Of a DNA stretch of 59,212 bases, positions 46,614-54,971 are shown one piece after another. The position numbers and the translations under genes were made by a program. The first letter of the stretch is position 1, and each line of letters begins with the position of its first letter. The notes under the pieces were generated by a model. That model was not told where the DNA came from. It worked only from the letters and a program-made list of their open reading frames with translations, and did no database searches. Source of the DNA: a virus; IMG/VR virus record IMGVR_UViG_3300020391_000001, positions 1 to 59,212 of that record; one strand, written 5' to 3'.

Positions 46614-48533
46614 ATGTCCCTAAAGGCATTACTTAGGTTCGGTAAAGAATTATTGAAGGCGAAGAAGCCTTCAGCAACACCGACCACCGGACAACAACAA
46701 AAGCAAATCACATACACTCCAAAACCATCACAGGCACAAGGACAAGAGTTAGCTGTACAAGAAATACGTAACCCACCTATAGTTTTAAAAAAAACTAAAC
46801 CATTACAGATGGGTGATGACACTGCACCTGCTTTTGGTTCATCGACATACGATTGGGCCATGAGAATTGGTAGAGGAAAGTATACAGCAGATGAATGGTT
46901 GAATCATTTAACTTCTACTAGAAAAGTAAACTTCAAAGTATTTGGTAAACCCTCAAGTAGAATAGAACGTGCAGAAAAAAGATTTAAATATGATTCAGGA
47001 CCCTTTGCAGGTAAAGAAGTAAATATTTCTAAAGATGAATTATTTGACACTAATCTTGCTGCCTTCAATGAAGCAGGAGATCTTACAGGTGGTTTATTAT
47101 TTGCAGCTAAAAAATTTGGTATCAAACTTGATGCAAATGAAGTAGGGGCGATGATTAAGCTAAATCCTCTTAATAGATTAAAACCAGTAGAGTTTGGGGT
47201 ATCTAAAGGTGCACAAGAAAATTTAGATGTAGCAGTAAAAAATATGGACAACGTGTTAGAAAATTTAAAACGAAAGTTTTCATCTGATGCTGATTTATCT
47301 GATGTTCTTGGACAAGCGGGATCTGCAGTTCGTGCAATTAAGATGGGTAACACAGATAAACAATATTTTAATAATTTAAGAGATGCTTTAAAAATGGTAA
47401 AAGCTAGACAAAATGTAGTGACCAGAGAAGAGGCAGCAACTTTAAATCAACTTGAGGCAAAACTTAATAATGCTGTAGGACCCCTGAGAGCTAATAAAAC
47501 AAAATATGGTGGCGAAACTAATTACACTTTACAAGGTGGTAAAAATTACAGAGAAACTGTTTTTACTTTAGATGAAGCTATTCCTACTAATAACAGGCCT
47601 TTTAATAAAGGTGGTCATTTTACAGAATCTCTTCCAGAAAATACTAATAATATTTATCATATAAGATATGATACTAGATTTACACCAGAGGGTAAAAAAG
47701 TATTTATGATTAATGAAATACAATCTGATGTTAACCAAAGTATTGCAAAGTCTTTGAGTAAATCACAACAACTTAATCCAGAAATAAGAATCAATCCTTT
47801 TCAAAAAGATATTGAACTATCTTTTATGTTAAACCAAAGAGGAAAGTTGACTAACGAATTATCTGAAGCTATTGCAAAGGGCGATCAAGGTTTAGTTAAT
47901 CAAATATCAAATGATCTTGGTAGAACATCACAGATTTTAAATCGACTTGGAGTAAGAAGCGGTAATCAAAAAGATTACTTCCCTTTAGTCGAAGCAGATC
48001 AATATGGAGATCATGCTTTAAAATATTTAATGAATAAAGCAGCTAGAGAGAATGTGGATTACGTAGCCGTTGCCCCGTTTGACAAATTAAGTTTTAGACA
48101 AGGTTATAAAGCTGGTAACGAAAGATTTTATGGATACGCATCTGGTAAGGGCATTAACAAAAGTGGTTCTGCAGTTATGCCAAATAATATGAAAAGGGCA
48201 GCAAGATTTTATAATTCTAAGGCAGGACCCATAAAAATTTCATTATCAGATCCATCAAAACCTTACAAAAGTATTTCACAAGATACCTTTAAATATCCTA
48301 AAGGTCACAAGTTATCTGGTAAAACTATCAATAGTAATTATCATAGTGAGGCTAGTAGTAACCCTTTTAAAGGATCTAAACAAATAACGACTAACAATCC
48401 CAACTTGTATTTTGATGGTTTTGCTATAGAAGTTAACTCCTTAATGAGAGGTACACAAAAAACCTACAAAGCTACAGGGGGACTTGTAGTAGATATATTT
48501 AAACCAATAAGGTACAATCAACCATGGCTGTAG
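46614..48533 (+). CDS. Large virion protein with polyvalent-protein-like domain
   Basis: 639 residues with GGAGGGG upstream. A disordered Pro/Gln-rich N terminus is followed by helices, then at ~360-520 VFMINEIQSDVNQSI, QKDYFPLVEADQYGDHALKYLMNKAARENVDYVAVAPFDKL and RFYGYASGKG. These match the EIQSD...-type large polyvalent protein-associated domains found in proteins injected by phages. It precedes the portal, overlapping it by 10 bases, and is probably a packaged protein delivered to the host. Confidence 0.6.
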   Translation: MSLKALLRFGKELLKAKKPSATPTTGQQQKQITYTPKPSQAQGQELAVQEIRNPPIVLKKTKPLQMGDDTAPAFGSSTYDWAMRIGRGKYTADEWLNHLTSTRKVNFKVFGKPSSRIERAEKRFKYDSGPFAGKEVNISKDELFDTNLAAFNEAGDLTGGLLFAAKKFGIKLDANEVGAMIKLNPLNRLKPVEFGVSKGAQENLDVAVKNMDNVLENLKRKFSSDADLSDVLGQAGSAVRAIKMGNTDKQYFNNLRDALKMVKARQNVVTREEAATLNQLEAKLNNAVGPLRANKTKYGGETNYTLQGGKNYRETVFTLDEAIPTNNRPFNKGGHFTESLPENTNNIYHIRYDTRFTPEGKKVFMINEIQSDVNQSIAKSLSKSQQLNPEIRINPFQKDIELSFMLNQRGKLTNELSEAIAKGDQGLVNQISNDLGRTSQILNRLGVRSGNQKDYFPLVEADQYGDHALKYLMNKAARENVDYVAVAPFDKLSFRQGYKAGNERFYGYASGKGINKSGSAVMPNNMKRAARFYNSKAGPIKISLSDPSKPYKSISQDTFKYPKGHKLSGKTINSNYHSEASSNPFKGSKQITTNNPNLYFDGFAIEVNSLMRGTQKTYKATGGLVVDIFKPIRYNQPWL

Positions 48534-50842
48534 AAAAAGTAACAGAAGAATTTAAAGAAGAGGCTCAGGTAGAACAACCTGAAGGTCTTCCAATTGATGT
48601 AGAAGTTGAAGGCGAAGAAGTTGTAGAAGAGGAAAGACCCCAAGACGATTTTAACGCAAACCTAGCATTAGGTATGGATGAACGTACCCTAAAAGATATG
48701 GGTATGGATCTTATACAAGAATATAAGAAAGATAAAACATCAAGAAAAGAATGGGAAGATGCATATATAAAAGGTTTAGATTTATTAGGCACAAAGTATC
48801 AAGAGGTAACAAAACCATTCAAAGGTGCATCCGGTGTCACGCATCCATTATTAGCTGAGTCTGTTACACAGTTCCAAGCACAAGCATACAAAGAGTTAGT
48901 CCCATCTGATGGGCCAGTTCGAACCCAGGTTGTAGGTGCAGTTACACCGGCCACCGAACAACAAGCAGACAGAGTAAAAGATTATATGAATTATCTTCTT
49001 ATGGAAGAGATGGAAGACTACACAACTGATATGGATCAGATGTTATTTTATTTACCATTGTCTGGATCTACTTTTAAAAAAATATATTACGATGCATTAC
49101 TAGATAGACCCGTATCAAAATTTATACCAGCAGAGGATTTGGTTGTTCCATATTATGCATCTGATCTTAAGGATTGTGAGAGAATAACTCACGTAATTAA
49201 AATGACAGCTAATGAAGTTACAAAAAAAATGGCTGCAGGCACTTACAGAGATATAGATTTAATAGATTCAAATAGTGAACCAGATCAAGTACAAAAGAAA
49301 TTAAATGAATTAGAAGGAGTCAAAGGCACAGGATCAGATTATCTGCACAATATTTTAGAAATGCATGTAGATTTAAATCTAGATGACTTTGAAGATTTTG
49401 ATGATAAAGCAAAAAAAATTAAAATTCCTTACATTGTAACAATCGATGAGGGATCTGGAGAAGTGTTATCTATTTATAGAAACTACAGACCCAATGATAT
49501 TACTTTTCAAAGAATAGAATACTTTGTCCACTATAAATTTTTACCTGGTTTAGGTTTCTATGGTTTTGGTTTGACACATATGATTGGTGGCTTATCACAA
49601 GCAGCAACTCAAGCACTTAGACAATTGATAGATGCAGGAACTTTAAAAAATTTACCTGCAGGATTTAAGTCAAGAGGTATGAGAGTAAGAGATGATGACC
49701 AACCTATACAGCCTGGAGAGTTTAGAGATGTGGATGCTCCTGGCGGAAACATCAGGGATCAATTTTTTAATCTACCATTTACAGAACCATCACCTACTTT
49801 ATACAACCTTATGGGTTTTGTAGTGCAAGCAGGACAAAAGTTTGCTGCCATAACTGATAACAATATAGGTAACGATCTACAAAACAGAGCTGTTGGCACT
49901 ACGATGGCTATGATGGAGCGTGGATCACGTGTTATGAGTGGTGTTCATAAGCGTTGTTACTATGCAATGAGGTTGGAATTCAAAATTTTAGCAAGAATTT
50001 GTGGAGAATCTTTACCACCTGTTTATCCATATGATGTTTATGGTGGCCCAAGAGAAATAAAACAATTAGATTTTGACAACAGAGTAGATATTTTACCTGT
50101 TGCTGATCCAAATATTATGAGTATGGCTCAAAGAGTTACACTTGCACAAGCACAATTACAGATTGCTCAGTCAAATCCACAACTTCACAACATACATGAA
50201 GCGTATAGACGTGTTTATGAAGCGTTAGGCACTAATCAAATAGAAGCTTTACTAAAACCACCACCAAAACAACCAGAACCTTTAGATCCTGCAAAAGAAA
50301 ATGCACGTGCTTTGCAAATGAAACTACTTACTGCGTTTGAATTTCAAGATCACGATGCTCATATTGCTGCTCACATGGCGTTCATGGCTACACGTATGGT
50401 GCAAATTAATCCACAAGTCTACGCTTTGATGCAATCGCACATATCAGATCATATTTCTTTCAAAGCAAAGGCAGAAGTAAAAGCAACAATGATGGAAAAT
50501 CCACAAATGCAACAGATGGCTCAAGGAGATCCACAACAATTTGAGATTATGTTTGAAGCAGAGGTAGCAAAAGCTGCTGCAAGGATTACGCAGGAGTTAG
50601 CACAAACTGAAATGCAGGCAAATGCTGCTAAACAAGACCCGTTAGTCAGAATCAAACAACAAGAAATTGATTTAAGAGCTATGGATCTTCAAAGAAAAGC
50701 TGAAGAAACTAAATTTAGAGCAGATCAAGAGAACCAAAGAGTTGCTGCACGTCTTGAGTACGATTATGATAGACTTGCTCAACAAGATGACCAGTCTGAG
50801 GACAGGTTAGACATAGCGAGACAGAAACTTGAAAAAAAATAG
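48524..50842 (+). CDS. Portal protein
   Basis: 772 residues, the P22-like long portal type. Acidic N terminus, then KDKTSRKEWEDAYIKGLDLLGTKYQ, GASGVTHPLLAESVTQFQAQAYKELVPSDGPVRTQVVG, a conserved core (FKKIYYDALLDRPVSKFIPAEDLVVPYYASDL, IGGLSQAATQALRQLIDAGTLKNLPAG) and a long Gln-rich helical barrel at the C terminus (~640-772). It forms the dodecameric DNA gate bound by TerL and the gp4-like connector. Confidence 0.9.
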   Translation: MAVEKVTEEFKEEAQVEQPEGLPIDVEVEGEEVVEEERPQDDFNANLALGMDERTLKDMGMDLIQEYKKDKTSRKEWEDAYIKGLDLLGTKYQEVTKPFKGASGVTHPLLAESVTQFQAQAYKELVPSDGPVRTQVVGAVTPATEQQADRVKDYMNYLLMEEMEDYTTDMDQMLFYLPLSGSTFKKIYYDALLDRPVSKFIPAEDLVVPYYASDLKDCERITHVIKMTANEVTKKMAAGTYRDIDLIDSNSEPDQVQKKLNELEGVKGTGSDYLHNILEMHVDLNLDDFEDFDDKAKKIKIPYIVTIDEGSGEVLSIYRNYRPNDITFQRIEYFVHYKFLPGLGFYGFGLTHMIGGLSQAATQALRQLIDAGTLKNLPAGFKSRGMRVRDDDQPIQPGEFRDVDAPGGNIRDQFFNLPFTEPSPTLYNLMGFVVQAGQKFAAITDNNIGNDLQNRAVGTTMAMMERGSRVMSGVHKRCYYAMRLEFKILARICGESLPPVYPYDVYGGPREIKQLDFDNRVDILPVADPNIMSMAQRVTLAQAQLQIAQSNPQLHNIHEAYRRVYEALGTNQIEALLKPPPKQPEPLDPAKENARALQMKLLTAFEFQDHDAHIAAHMAFMATRMVQINPQVYALMQSHISDHISFKAKAEVKATMMENPQMQQMAQGDPQQFEIMFEAEVAKAAARITQELAQTEMQANAAKQDPLVRIKQQEIDLRAMDLQRKAEETKFRADQENQRVAARLEYDYDRLAQQDDQSEDRLDIARQKLEKK

Positions 50843-51116
50843 AGATCCAAAAGTAGGAACTGGTAAAAAACCAAAAGGTTCAGATAGAAGATTATATACT
50901 GACGAGAATCCTAAAGACACAGTAAGAATAAAATTTAAAACACCTGCTGATGCAAGTGCTACAGTAGCAAAAGTTAAGCGTATTAACAAACCATTTGCTA
51001 GAAAAATACAAATTCTAACCGTTGGTGAACAAAGAGCTAAGGTTATGGGTAAGACAAGGGTAGCTTCAATATTTAAAGCAGGAAAAAATGCAATCAGAAA
51101 ATCAAAACAAGCGTAA
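50829..51116 (+). CDS. Small basic hypothetical protein
   Basis: 95 residues: KKNRDPKVGTGKKPKGSDRRLYTDENPKDTVRIKFKTPADASATVAKVKRINKPFARKIQILTVGEQRAKVMGKTRVASIFKAGKNA. Basic, beta-rich, soluble. It overlaps the portal end by 14 bases and the next gene by 29. Similar small basic genes follow portals in pelagic phages. Confidence 0.6.
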   Translation: MKKNRDPKVGTGKKPKGSDRRLYTDENPKDTVRIKFKTPADASATVAKVKRINKPFARKIQILTVGEQRAKVMGKTRVASIFKAGKNAIRKSKQA

Positions 51117-51252
51117 AGGGCTAAGTGGAGGTGTAAAATCAGGTCCACCACCTAAAAGAGGGCCCAACCCACAGGGACTAAAACGAAAGGAGTTTAAAAG
51201 TGTCAAAAAAAACACTAAAAAACTCATACGAAAGTCTCTCAGTAGAGTCTAA
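51088..51252 (+). CDS. Small basic protein with PPPKRGPNPQGL motif
   Basis: 54 residues. KSGPPPKRGPNPQGLKRK is a short motif I recognise from small proteins next to marine podovirus portals. The last third overlaps the endonuclease gene, so its C terminus may have been altered when that gene arrived. Function unknown. Confidence 0.5.
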   Translation: MQSENQNKRKGLSGGVKSGPPPKRGPNPQGLKRKEFKSVKKNTKKLIRKSLSRV

Positions 51253-51616
51253 ATTACTTTTTCTTGCTGGGATATTTGATGGAGAAGGAAGTTTTGGCAT
51301 TTGGTCAAAAGGTAAGGGTAGAAAAAAGGAATTTGCTTGTACTATTGAAATGACAGACAAAGATACCCTTCAAAAATTTTCAGATATGTTCGGTGGTCAG
51401 TTATTTTCATGTAAAACAAGAAAAGCACATCATACACCTACCTGGAGATGGAGACAAAACGGCTACAGGGCTTTTCAAATAATGGATAAAATGATAGAAT
51501 TTATGAGTAAACGAAGACAGGAGAAATATTATGTGGTTAAGCGCGATAAAATTGGCGGCACAAGCAGGTACGCACATATTCAAGAAGCGTCAAGAGACCA
51601 AGATGCTGATGGCTGA
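51200..51616 (+). CDS. LAGLIDADG homing endonuclease, free-standing
   Basis: 138 residues from a GTG start with GAAAGGAG. LAGIFDGEGSFGI (22-34) is the LAGLIDADG helix with its catalytic acid, and LQKFSDMFGGQLFSCKTRKAHHTPTWRWRQNGYRAFQIMDKM is the usual following fold. Only one motif, so it would act as a dimer and cut a long site in related phages lacking the insertion. It overlaps the genes on both sides (53 and 86 bases). No intron or intein is visible around it. Confidence 0.8.
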   Translation: MSKKTLKNSYESLSVESKLLFLAGIFDGEGSFGIWSKGKGRKKEFACTIEMTDKDTLQKFSDMFGGQLFSCKTRKAHHTPTWRWRQNGYRAFQIMDKMIEFMSKRRQEKYYVVKRDKIGGTSRYAHIQEASRDQDADG

Positions 51617-51917
51617 TGCACAGATGATGCATGCTAGAAAGATGGCCCAAGGTGAGGAAGCTTACCAGGGCAAATTATTAGAAGCTCGTCAGTCAGACTG
51701 GAAGGACGAGGCCGTTCTCATAATTTTAAGTTTGCCCGTGTTGGTGCTCGCGTACGCAGTCATATCGGATGATCCGACAGCGATGGACAAAGTAAAATTG
51801 TTCTTTGAGATGTTCTCGCAGCTTCCTTCATGGTTCACAAATTTGTGGATCTTGGTTGTAGCTTCAATATATGGTATAAAGGGTACACAAATATTCCGTA
51901 ACGGAGGAAAAAAATAA
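51531..51917 (+). CDS. Holin candidate (3TM GTA-holin-like)
   Basis: 128 residues with AGGAG upstream, starting within the endonuclease gene. A charged helical N half (KKRQETKMLMADAQMMHARKMAQGEEAYQGKLLEARQSDWKDE) is followed by two strong membrane segments (AVLIILSLPVLVLAYAVI and WFTNLWILVVASIYGI) and ends IFRNGGKK. It resembles the 3TM holin family of gene transfer agents and marine phages. The endolysin at 4645 would need such a protein, though it is far away. Confidence 0.6.
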   Translation: MWLSAIKLAAQAGTHIFKKRQETKMLMADAQMMHARKMAQGEEAYQGKLLEARQSDWKDEAVLIILSLPVLVLAYAVISDDPTAMDKVKLFFEMFSQLPSWFTNLWILVVASIYGIKGTQIFRNGGKK

Positions 51918-52363
51918 TGACTAAACTATGTCCTAGAGGTAAAGCTGCAGCGAAGCGAAAATTTAAAGTTTACCCGTCTGCATACGCGAATGCATACGCT
52001 AGCAAAATTTGTGCTGGTAAAATTAAAGATCCATCAGGTGTAAAAAGAAAAGATTTTAGAGGACCAAAACCAAGTGGTGCTAAAGTTGGAATGGCTGTGA
52101 CTGCAGGCTCACAATCAGCTACTGGTAGATTACAAAAATCAGGAATGGCTAAAGCTAAAAAAGGTAAGATGATGATTTTAATTGCAATTGGTAAACCTAA
52201 GAAAGCTGTAAAAAAAGCAAACAAAGGTGCGATTATGAAAGTTGCAAACAAATTAGAAAAAGCATCTAAAGCTCATGCAGGTCAAGCTAAAACTTTAAAA
52301 TCAATTAAAGTTAGAGGTGGCGGTATGGCAATGCAAGGAATGAATTTTAAAGGCGTATTCTAA
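51917..52363 (+). CDS. Basic virion-region protein ending in FKGVF
   Basis: 148 residues. LCPRGKAAAKRKFKVYPSAYANAYASKICAGK is a Cys-containing basic motif found in phage and large-virus proteins. The rest is Lys-rich, with a Lys/Ala-rich helix, and ends GGGMAMQGMNFKGVF. A related ending occurs in the protein at 52855. TAATG coupling on both sides. Possibly a packaged DNA-binding protein. Confidence 0.6.
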   Translation: MTKLCPRGKAAAKRKFKVYPSAYANAYASKICAGKIKDPSGVKRKDFRGPKPSGAKVGMAVTAGSQSATGRLQKSGMAKAKKGKMMILIAIGKPKKAVKKANKGAIMKVANKLEKASKAHAGQAKTLKSIKVRGGGMAMQGMNFKGVF

Positions 52364-52713
52364 TGTATAAGCGAGGTACTTGTTGGGAGGGCTATGTCCA
52401 AGCAGGTATGAAAAAAAAGGGAAACAAAATGGTTCCTAACTGTGTGCCCTCAAGTTCTGCGAAAAAAATGAAAGAAGGTGGATTAACAAAATGGTTCAAA
52501 CAGAAATGGGTAGATATTGGAAGCAAACGAGCAGATGGTTCATTCGCTCCTTGTGGCCGTTCAAAACAAAAAGCAGATGCGAAGAGAGCTTATCCAAAAT
52601 GCGTCCCACTTGCAAAAGCCACACGGATGACAAAAGGAGAACGGGCGAGTGCTGTCAGACGAAAAAGAGCAGCAGGTAACACAGGACCAAAACCAACTAA
52701 TGTGAGGACATAA
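52363..52713 (+). CDS. DUF5872-like Cys-containing basic protein
   Basis: 116 residues. TKWFKQKWVDIGSKRADGSFAPCGRSKQ, KRAYPKCVPLAKATRMTKGERASAVRRKRA fits the DUF5872-type family of phages and giant viruses, as I recall it. The N terminus (YKRGTCWEGYVQAGMKKKGNKMVPNCVP) is a second Cys-rich unit. Very basic, so nucleic-acid binding or packaging is likely. Function not established. Confidence 0.65.
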   Translation: MYKRGTCWEGYVQAGMKKKGNKMVPNCVPSSSAKKMKEGGLTKWFKQKWVDIGSKRADGSFAPCGRSKQKADAKRAYPKCVPLAKATRMTKGERASAVRRKRAAGNTGPKPTNVRT

Positions 52714-52714
52714 A

Positions 52715-52855
52715 ATGAAAATATGGAAATGGATTAAAAACTTATTTACACCGAAAAGAATAGAACCAACTATTAGTTCTGTTAAACCAAAGGTAGACTT
52801 AACAGGTCTTACAAAAGGTGATATAAAAAAATTAAAAGCGCAAGGAAAATTATAA
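52715..52855 (+). CDS. Small basic protein
   Basis: 46 residues: KIWKWIKNLFTPKRIEPTIS and VDLTGLTKGDIKKLKAQGKL. The amphipathic aromatic-basic N terminus could bind membranes or DNA. Starts just after the previous stop and ends in a TAATG overlap with the next gene. No family recognised. Confidence 0.5.
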   Translation: MKIWKWIKNLFTPKRIEPTISSVKPKVDLTGLTKGDIKKLKAQGKL

Positions 52856-53307
52856 TGACTATTGAAAAAAAAGGTCCAAGTAAACTATCCGCAGACAAAA
52901 CTGATAAAGCTATAAGAAAATTTGTTTTGGATAATCCAGTGTTAACTAGAACACAATCAGTAATTGACAAAATAGATAGAGCGAAAAAAAAAGGGACACT
53001 TCCAATTAAAAAAAATAAAGGCGGTGAAATGAAAGATCTGCCATCAGGTTTAAGAAAAGATACAACTACAAGTGCATATGGTGATGCTGGAAGAGGAAGA
53101 TCAGTCCCAGAGTTTTTAAAAGATAGTAAACCAAAAAGACCTCCTATAAGAACTAGACCAGGACAGAACCCAAAAGGAAAAAATGCTCCAATACTTGAGC
53201 GAGCTCCTAAAGAACTCTCTACTAGAAGAAAAAAAATGAAAGAGGGTGGTCTTTGTAGAGGTGCGGGTGCTGCTATTAAAGGCACTAAATTTGAAGGTGT
53301 TTTTTAA
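52855..53307 (+). CDS. Basic virion-region protein ending in FEGVF
   Basis: 150 residues. Lys/Arg/Pro-rich, low complexity, with an N-terminal helix (DKAIRKFVLDNPVLTRTQSVIDKIDRA) and the ending GGLCRGAGAAIKGTKFEGVF. The KG-x-x-F-x-GVF terminus is shared with the protein at 51917 and recurs in marine podovirus proteins, suggesting a sorting or docking tag. Last gene before the carbamoyltransferase promoter. Confidence 0.55.
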   Translation: MTIEKKGPSKLSADKTDKAIRKFVLDNPVLTRTQSVIDKIDRAKKKGTLPIKKNKGGEMKDLPSGLRKDTTTSAYGDAGRGRSVPEFLKDSKPKRPPIRTRPGQNPKGKNAPILERAPKELSTRRKKMKEGGLCRGAGAAIKGTKFEGVF

Positions 53308-53336
53308 TTTACATATCTTAAAAATATATTTATAAG
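53308..53336 (+). promoter_or_regulatory. Promoter abutting the carbamoyltransferase start
   Basis: TTTACA (53308-53313), 17 bp, TATAAG (53331-53336), then 6 bases to ATG 53343. No Shine-Dalgarno. Both hexamers match consensus at 5 of 6 positions. Leaderless mRNA expected. Confidence 0.65.
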
Positions 53337-53342
53337 TCGAGC

Positions 53343-54971
53343 ATGCGAGTGCTTGGAATATCCCCAATGCATGATAGCTCAGTAGCTATTGTACACAATG
53401 GTAACATAGAATATTTTTGTAAAGAGGAAAGACTTACAAGAAAAAAAAGAGAAGGTCACCCTTTCAAATCATTACAAAACGCTTTAGATCAAGCTAAAGG
53501 TGAAATAGATTATTTTGTAATTTCATCCCCAACTAAAAACGATACATTTAATTCATATTTGGAAGAACACCTGCTAAAAAAATTTAATAAAAAAGTAATA
53601 CGTCTTTGCGACCATCATCACTTAACACACGCAAGTTTATGTTTTTTTAATAGTGGTTTTGAAGATGCTTTAGTTGTTATAATTGATCGAAATGGTTCAC
53701 ATCATAAAAGATTAAGAGAGAGTGAAACAATTTTTGATTGCACTTACCCCAATAATTTTAAAACTATTTACAAATCTTTTTGGCTTGAAAAAATAGGTTT
53801 AGGAGAAGATTTATTAAATTTTGAGACTGTAAAAGAAATTTGTAAAGATTTTAATTGCGATATTGTTGCTGAAAGCACCATGAATATAACAAAAGTTTAT
53901 GAAAGTGCCACAACTTTAATTGGAGAAAATGTTTTAGAGAATGGCAAAACGATGGGTTTAGCCGCGTACGGTAAAAAAACAAATCAAACAAATTTGTTTG
54001 TTGATGGTGTGCCTAATACTAATTTGTTTATTTCAAATAATGATTATTTTCAAAGCGTGTTACAAAGAAAACATATAGAGAAAACAACATTCGACCTGAA
54101 AGAAGATGATTTTTCATTTTACGCAGATTATGCTTTTCATGTCCAGAAACAAACACAAGAAGAAGTATTAAGATTAGTAGAAAAATATTTAAGTAAAACA
54201 AATAAAAAAAATATTTGTCTTTCTGGTGGCTATGGTCTCAACGTAGTTACTAATGAATACCTAATTAAAATGTTACCGAATCATAATTTTTATTTTGAAC
54301 CTTTAGCAGATGATAGTGGTAATAGTATTGGTGCTGCAATGTGGATTTATAGATCTTTAACTAAAGACAAAAAAGTAAATAAATTAAAGCACACTTTTTT
54401 TAATAATAAAGATCAAGATATAAATATAAAAGGAATTAAAACTACACCACTTGAAATCGCCAAATTTTTAAACGATCAAAAGATAGTAGCTGTATTTAAT
54501 GGAAAAGCAGAAGCTGGACCTAGAGCTTTAGGAAACAGATCAATATTGTTTGACCCAAGAAACAGTTATGCAAAAATAATTGTGAACAAAGTAAAAAATA
54601 GAGAATGGTATAGACCTTTTGCAGCATCTATTCTTAAACCATATTTCAAAGAATATTTTGAAACTCATGGATTAAACGAATCTAAATTTATGACTATTTC
54701 TTTTCAAAGTAAAACTCAAAAAATTCCAGGTGTTATTCATGTAGATAATTCATGCAGAGTACAAACAGTTGATACTGACATACCACACTTTCACGCTTTG
54801 CTAGAAGAATTTAATAAAATCACTAAAATCCCTGTTTTATTAAATACAAGTTTTAACAAGGCTGGCGAGGCTCTTGTAGAGACTGTAGAAGACGCAATAT
54901 TTACATTTGAAAACTCAAAAATTGATATATTGTGGTTTCCTGAAAAAAATAAAATGTTAAAAAAAATATAA
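53343..54971 (+). CDS. Carbamoyltransferase, NodU/TobZ/CmcH family
   Basis: 542 residues, full length. The N-terminal Kae1-like domain has GISPMHDSSVAIVHNG, CDHHHLTHASLCFF (His91-93, His96, metal site) and KTMGLAAYG. The C-terminal carbamoyl-phosphate domain has AGPRALGNRSILFDPR, REWYRPFAASIL and VLLNTSFNKAGEALVETVEDAI. Such enzymes move a carbamoyl group to a hydroxyl on a sugar, antibiotic or, in some phages, hydroxymethylated cytosine. Cargo with its own promoter, followed at once by a methyltransferase. The substrate here is unknown. Confidence 0.88.
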   Translation: MRVLGISPMHDSSVAIVHNGNIEYFCKEERLTRKKREGHPFKSLQNALDQAKGEIDYFVISSPTKNDTFNSYLEEHLLKKFNKKVIRLCDHHHLTHASLCFFNSGFEDALVVIIDRNGSHHKRLRESETIFDCTYPNNFKTIYKSFWLEKIGLGEDLLNFETVKEICKDFNCDIVAESTMNITKVYESATTLIGENVLENGKTMGLAAYGKKTNQTNLFVDGVPNTNLFISNNDYFQSVLQRKHIEKTTFDLKEDDFSFYADYAFHVQKQTQEEVLRLVEKYLSKTNKKNICLSGGYGLNVVTNEYLIKMLPNHNFYFEPLADDSGNSIGAAMWIYRSLTKDKKVNKLKHTFFNNKDQDINIKGIKTTPLEIAKFLNDQKIVAVFNGKAEAGPRALGNRSILFDPRNSYAKIIVNKVKNREWYRPFAASILKPYFKEYFETHGLNESKFMTISFQSKTQKIPGVIHVDNSCRVQTVDTDIPHFHALLEEFNKITKIPVLLNTSFNKAGEALVETVEDAIFTFENSKIDILWFPEKNKMLKKI

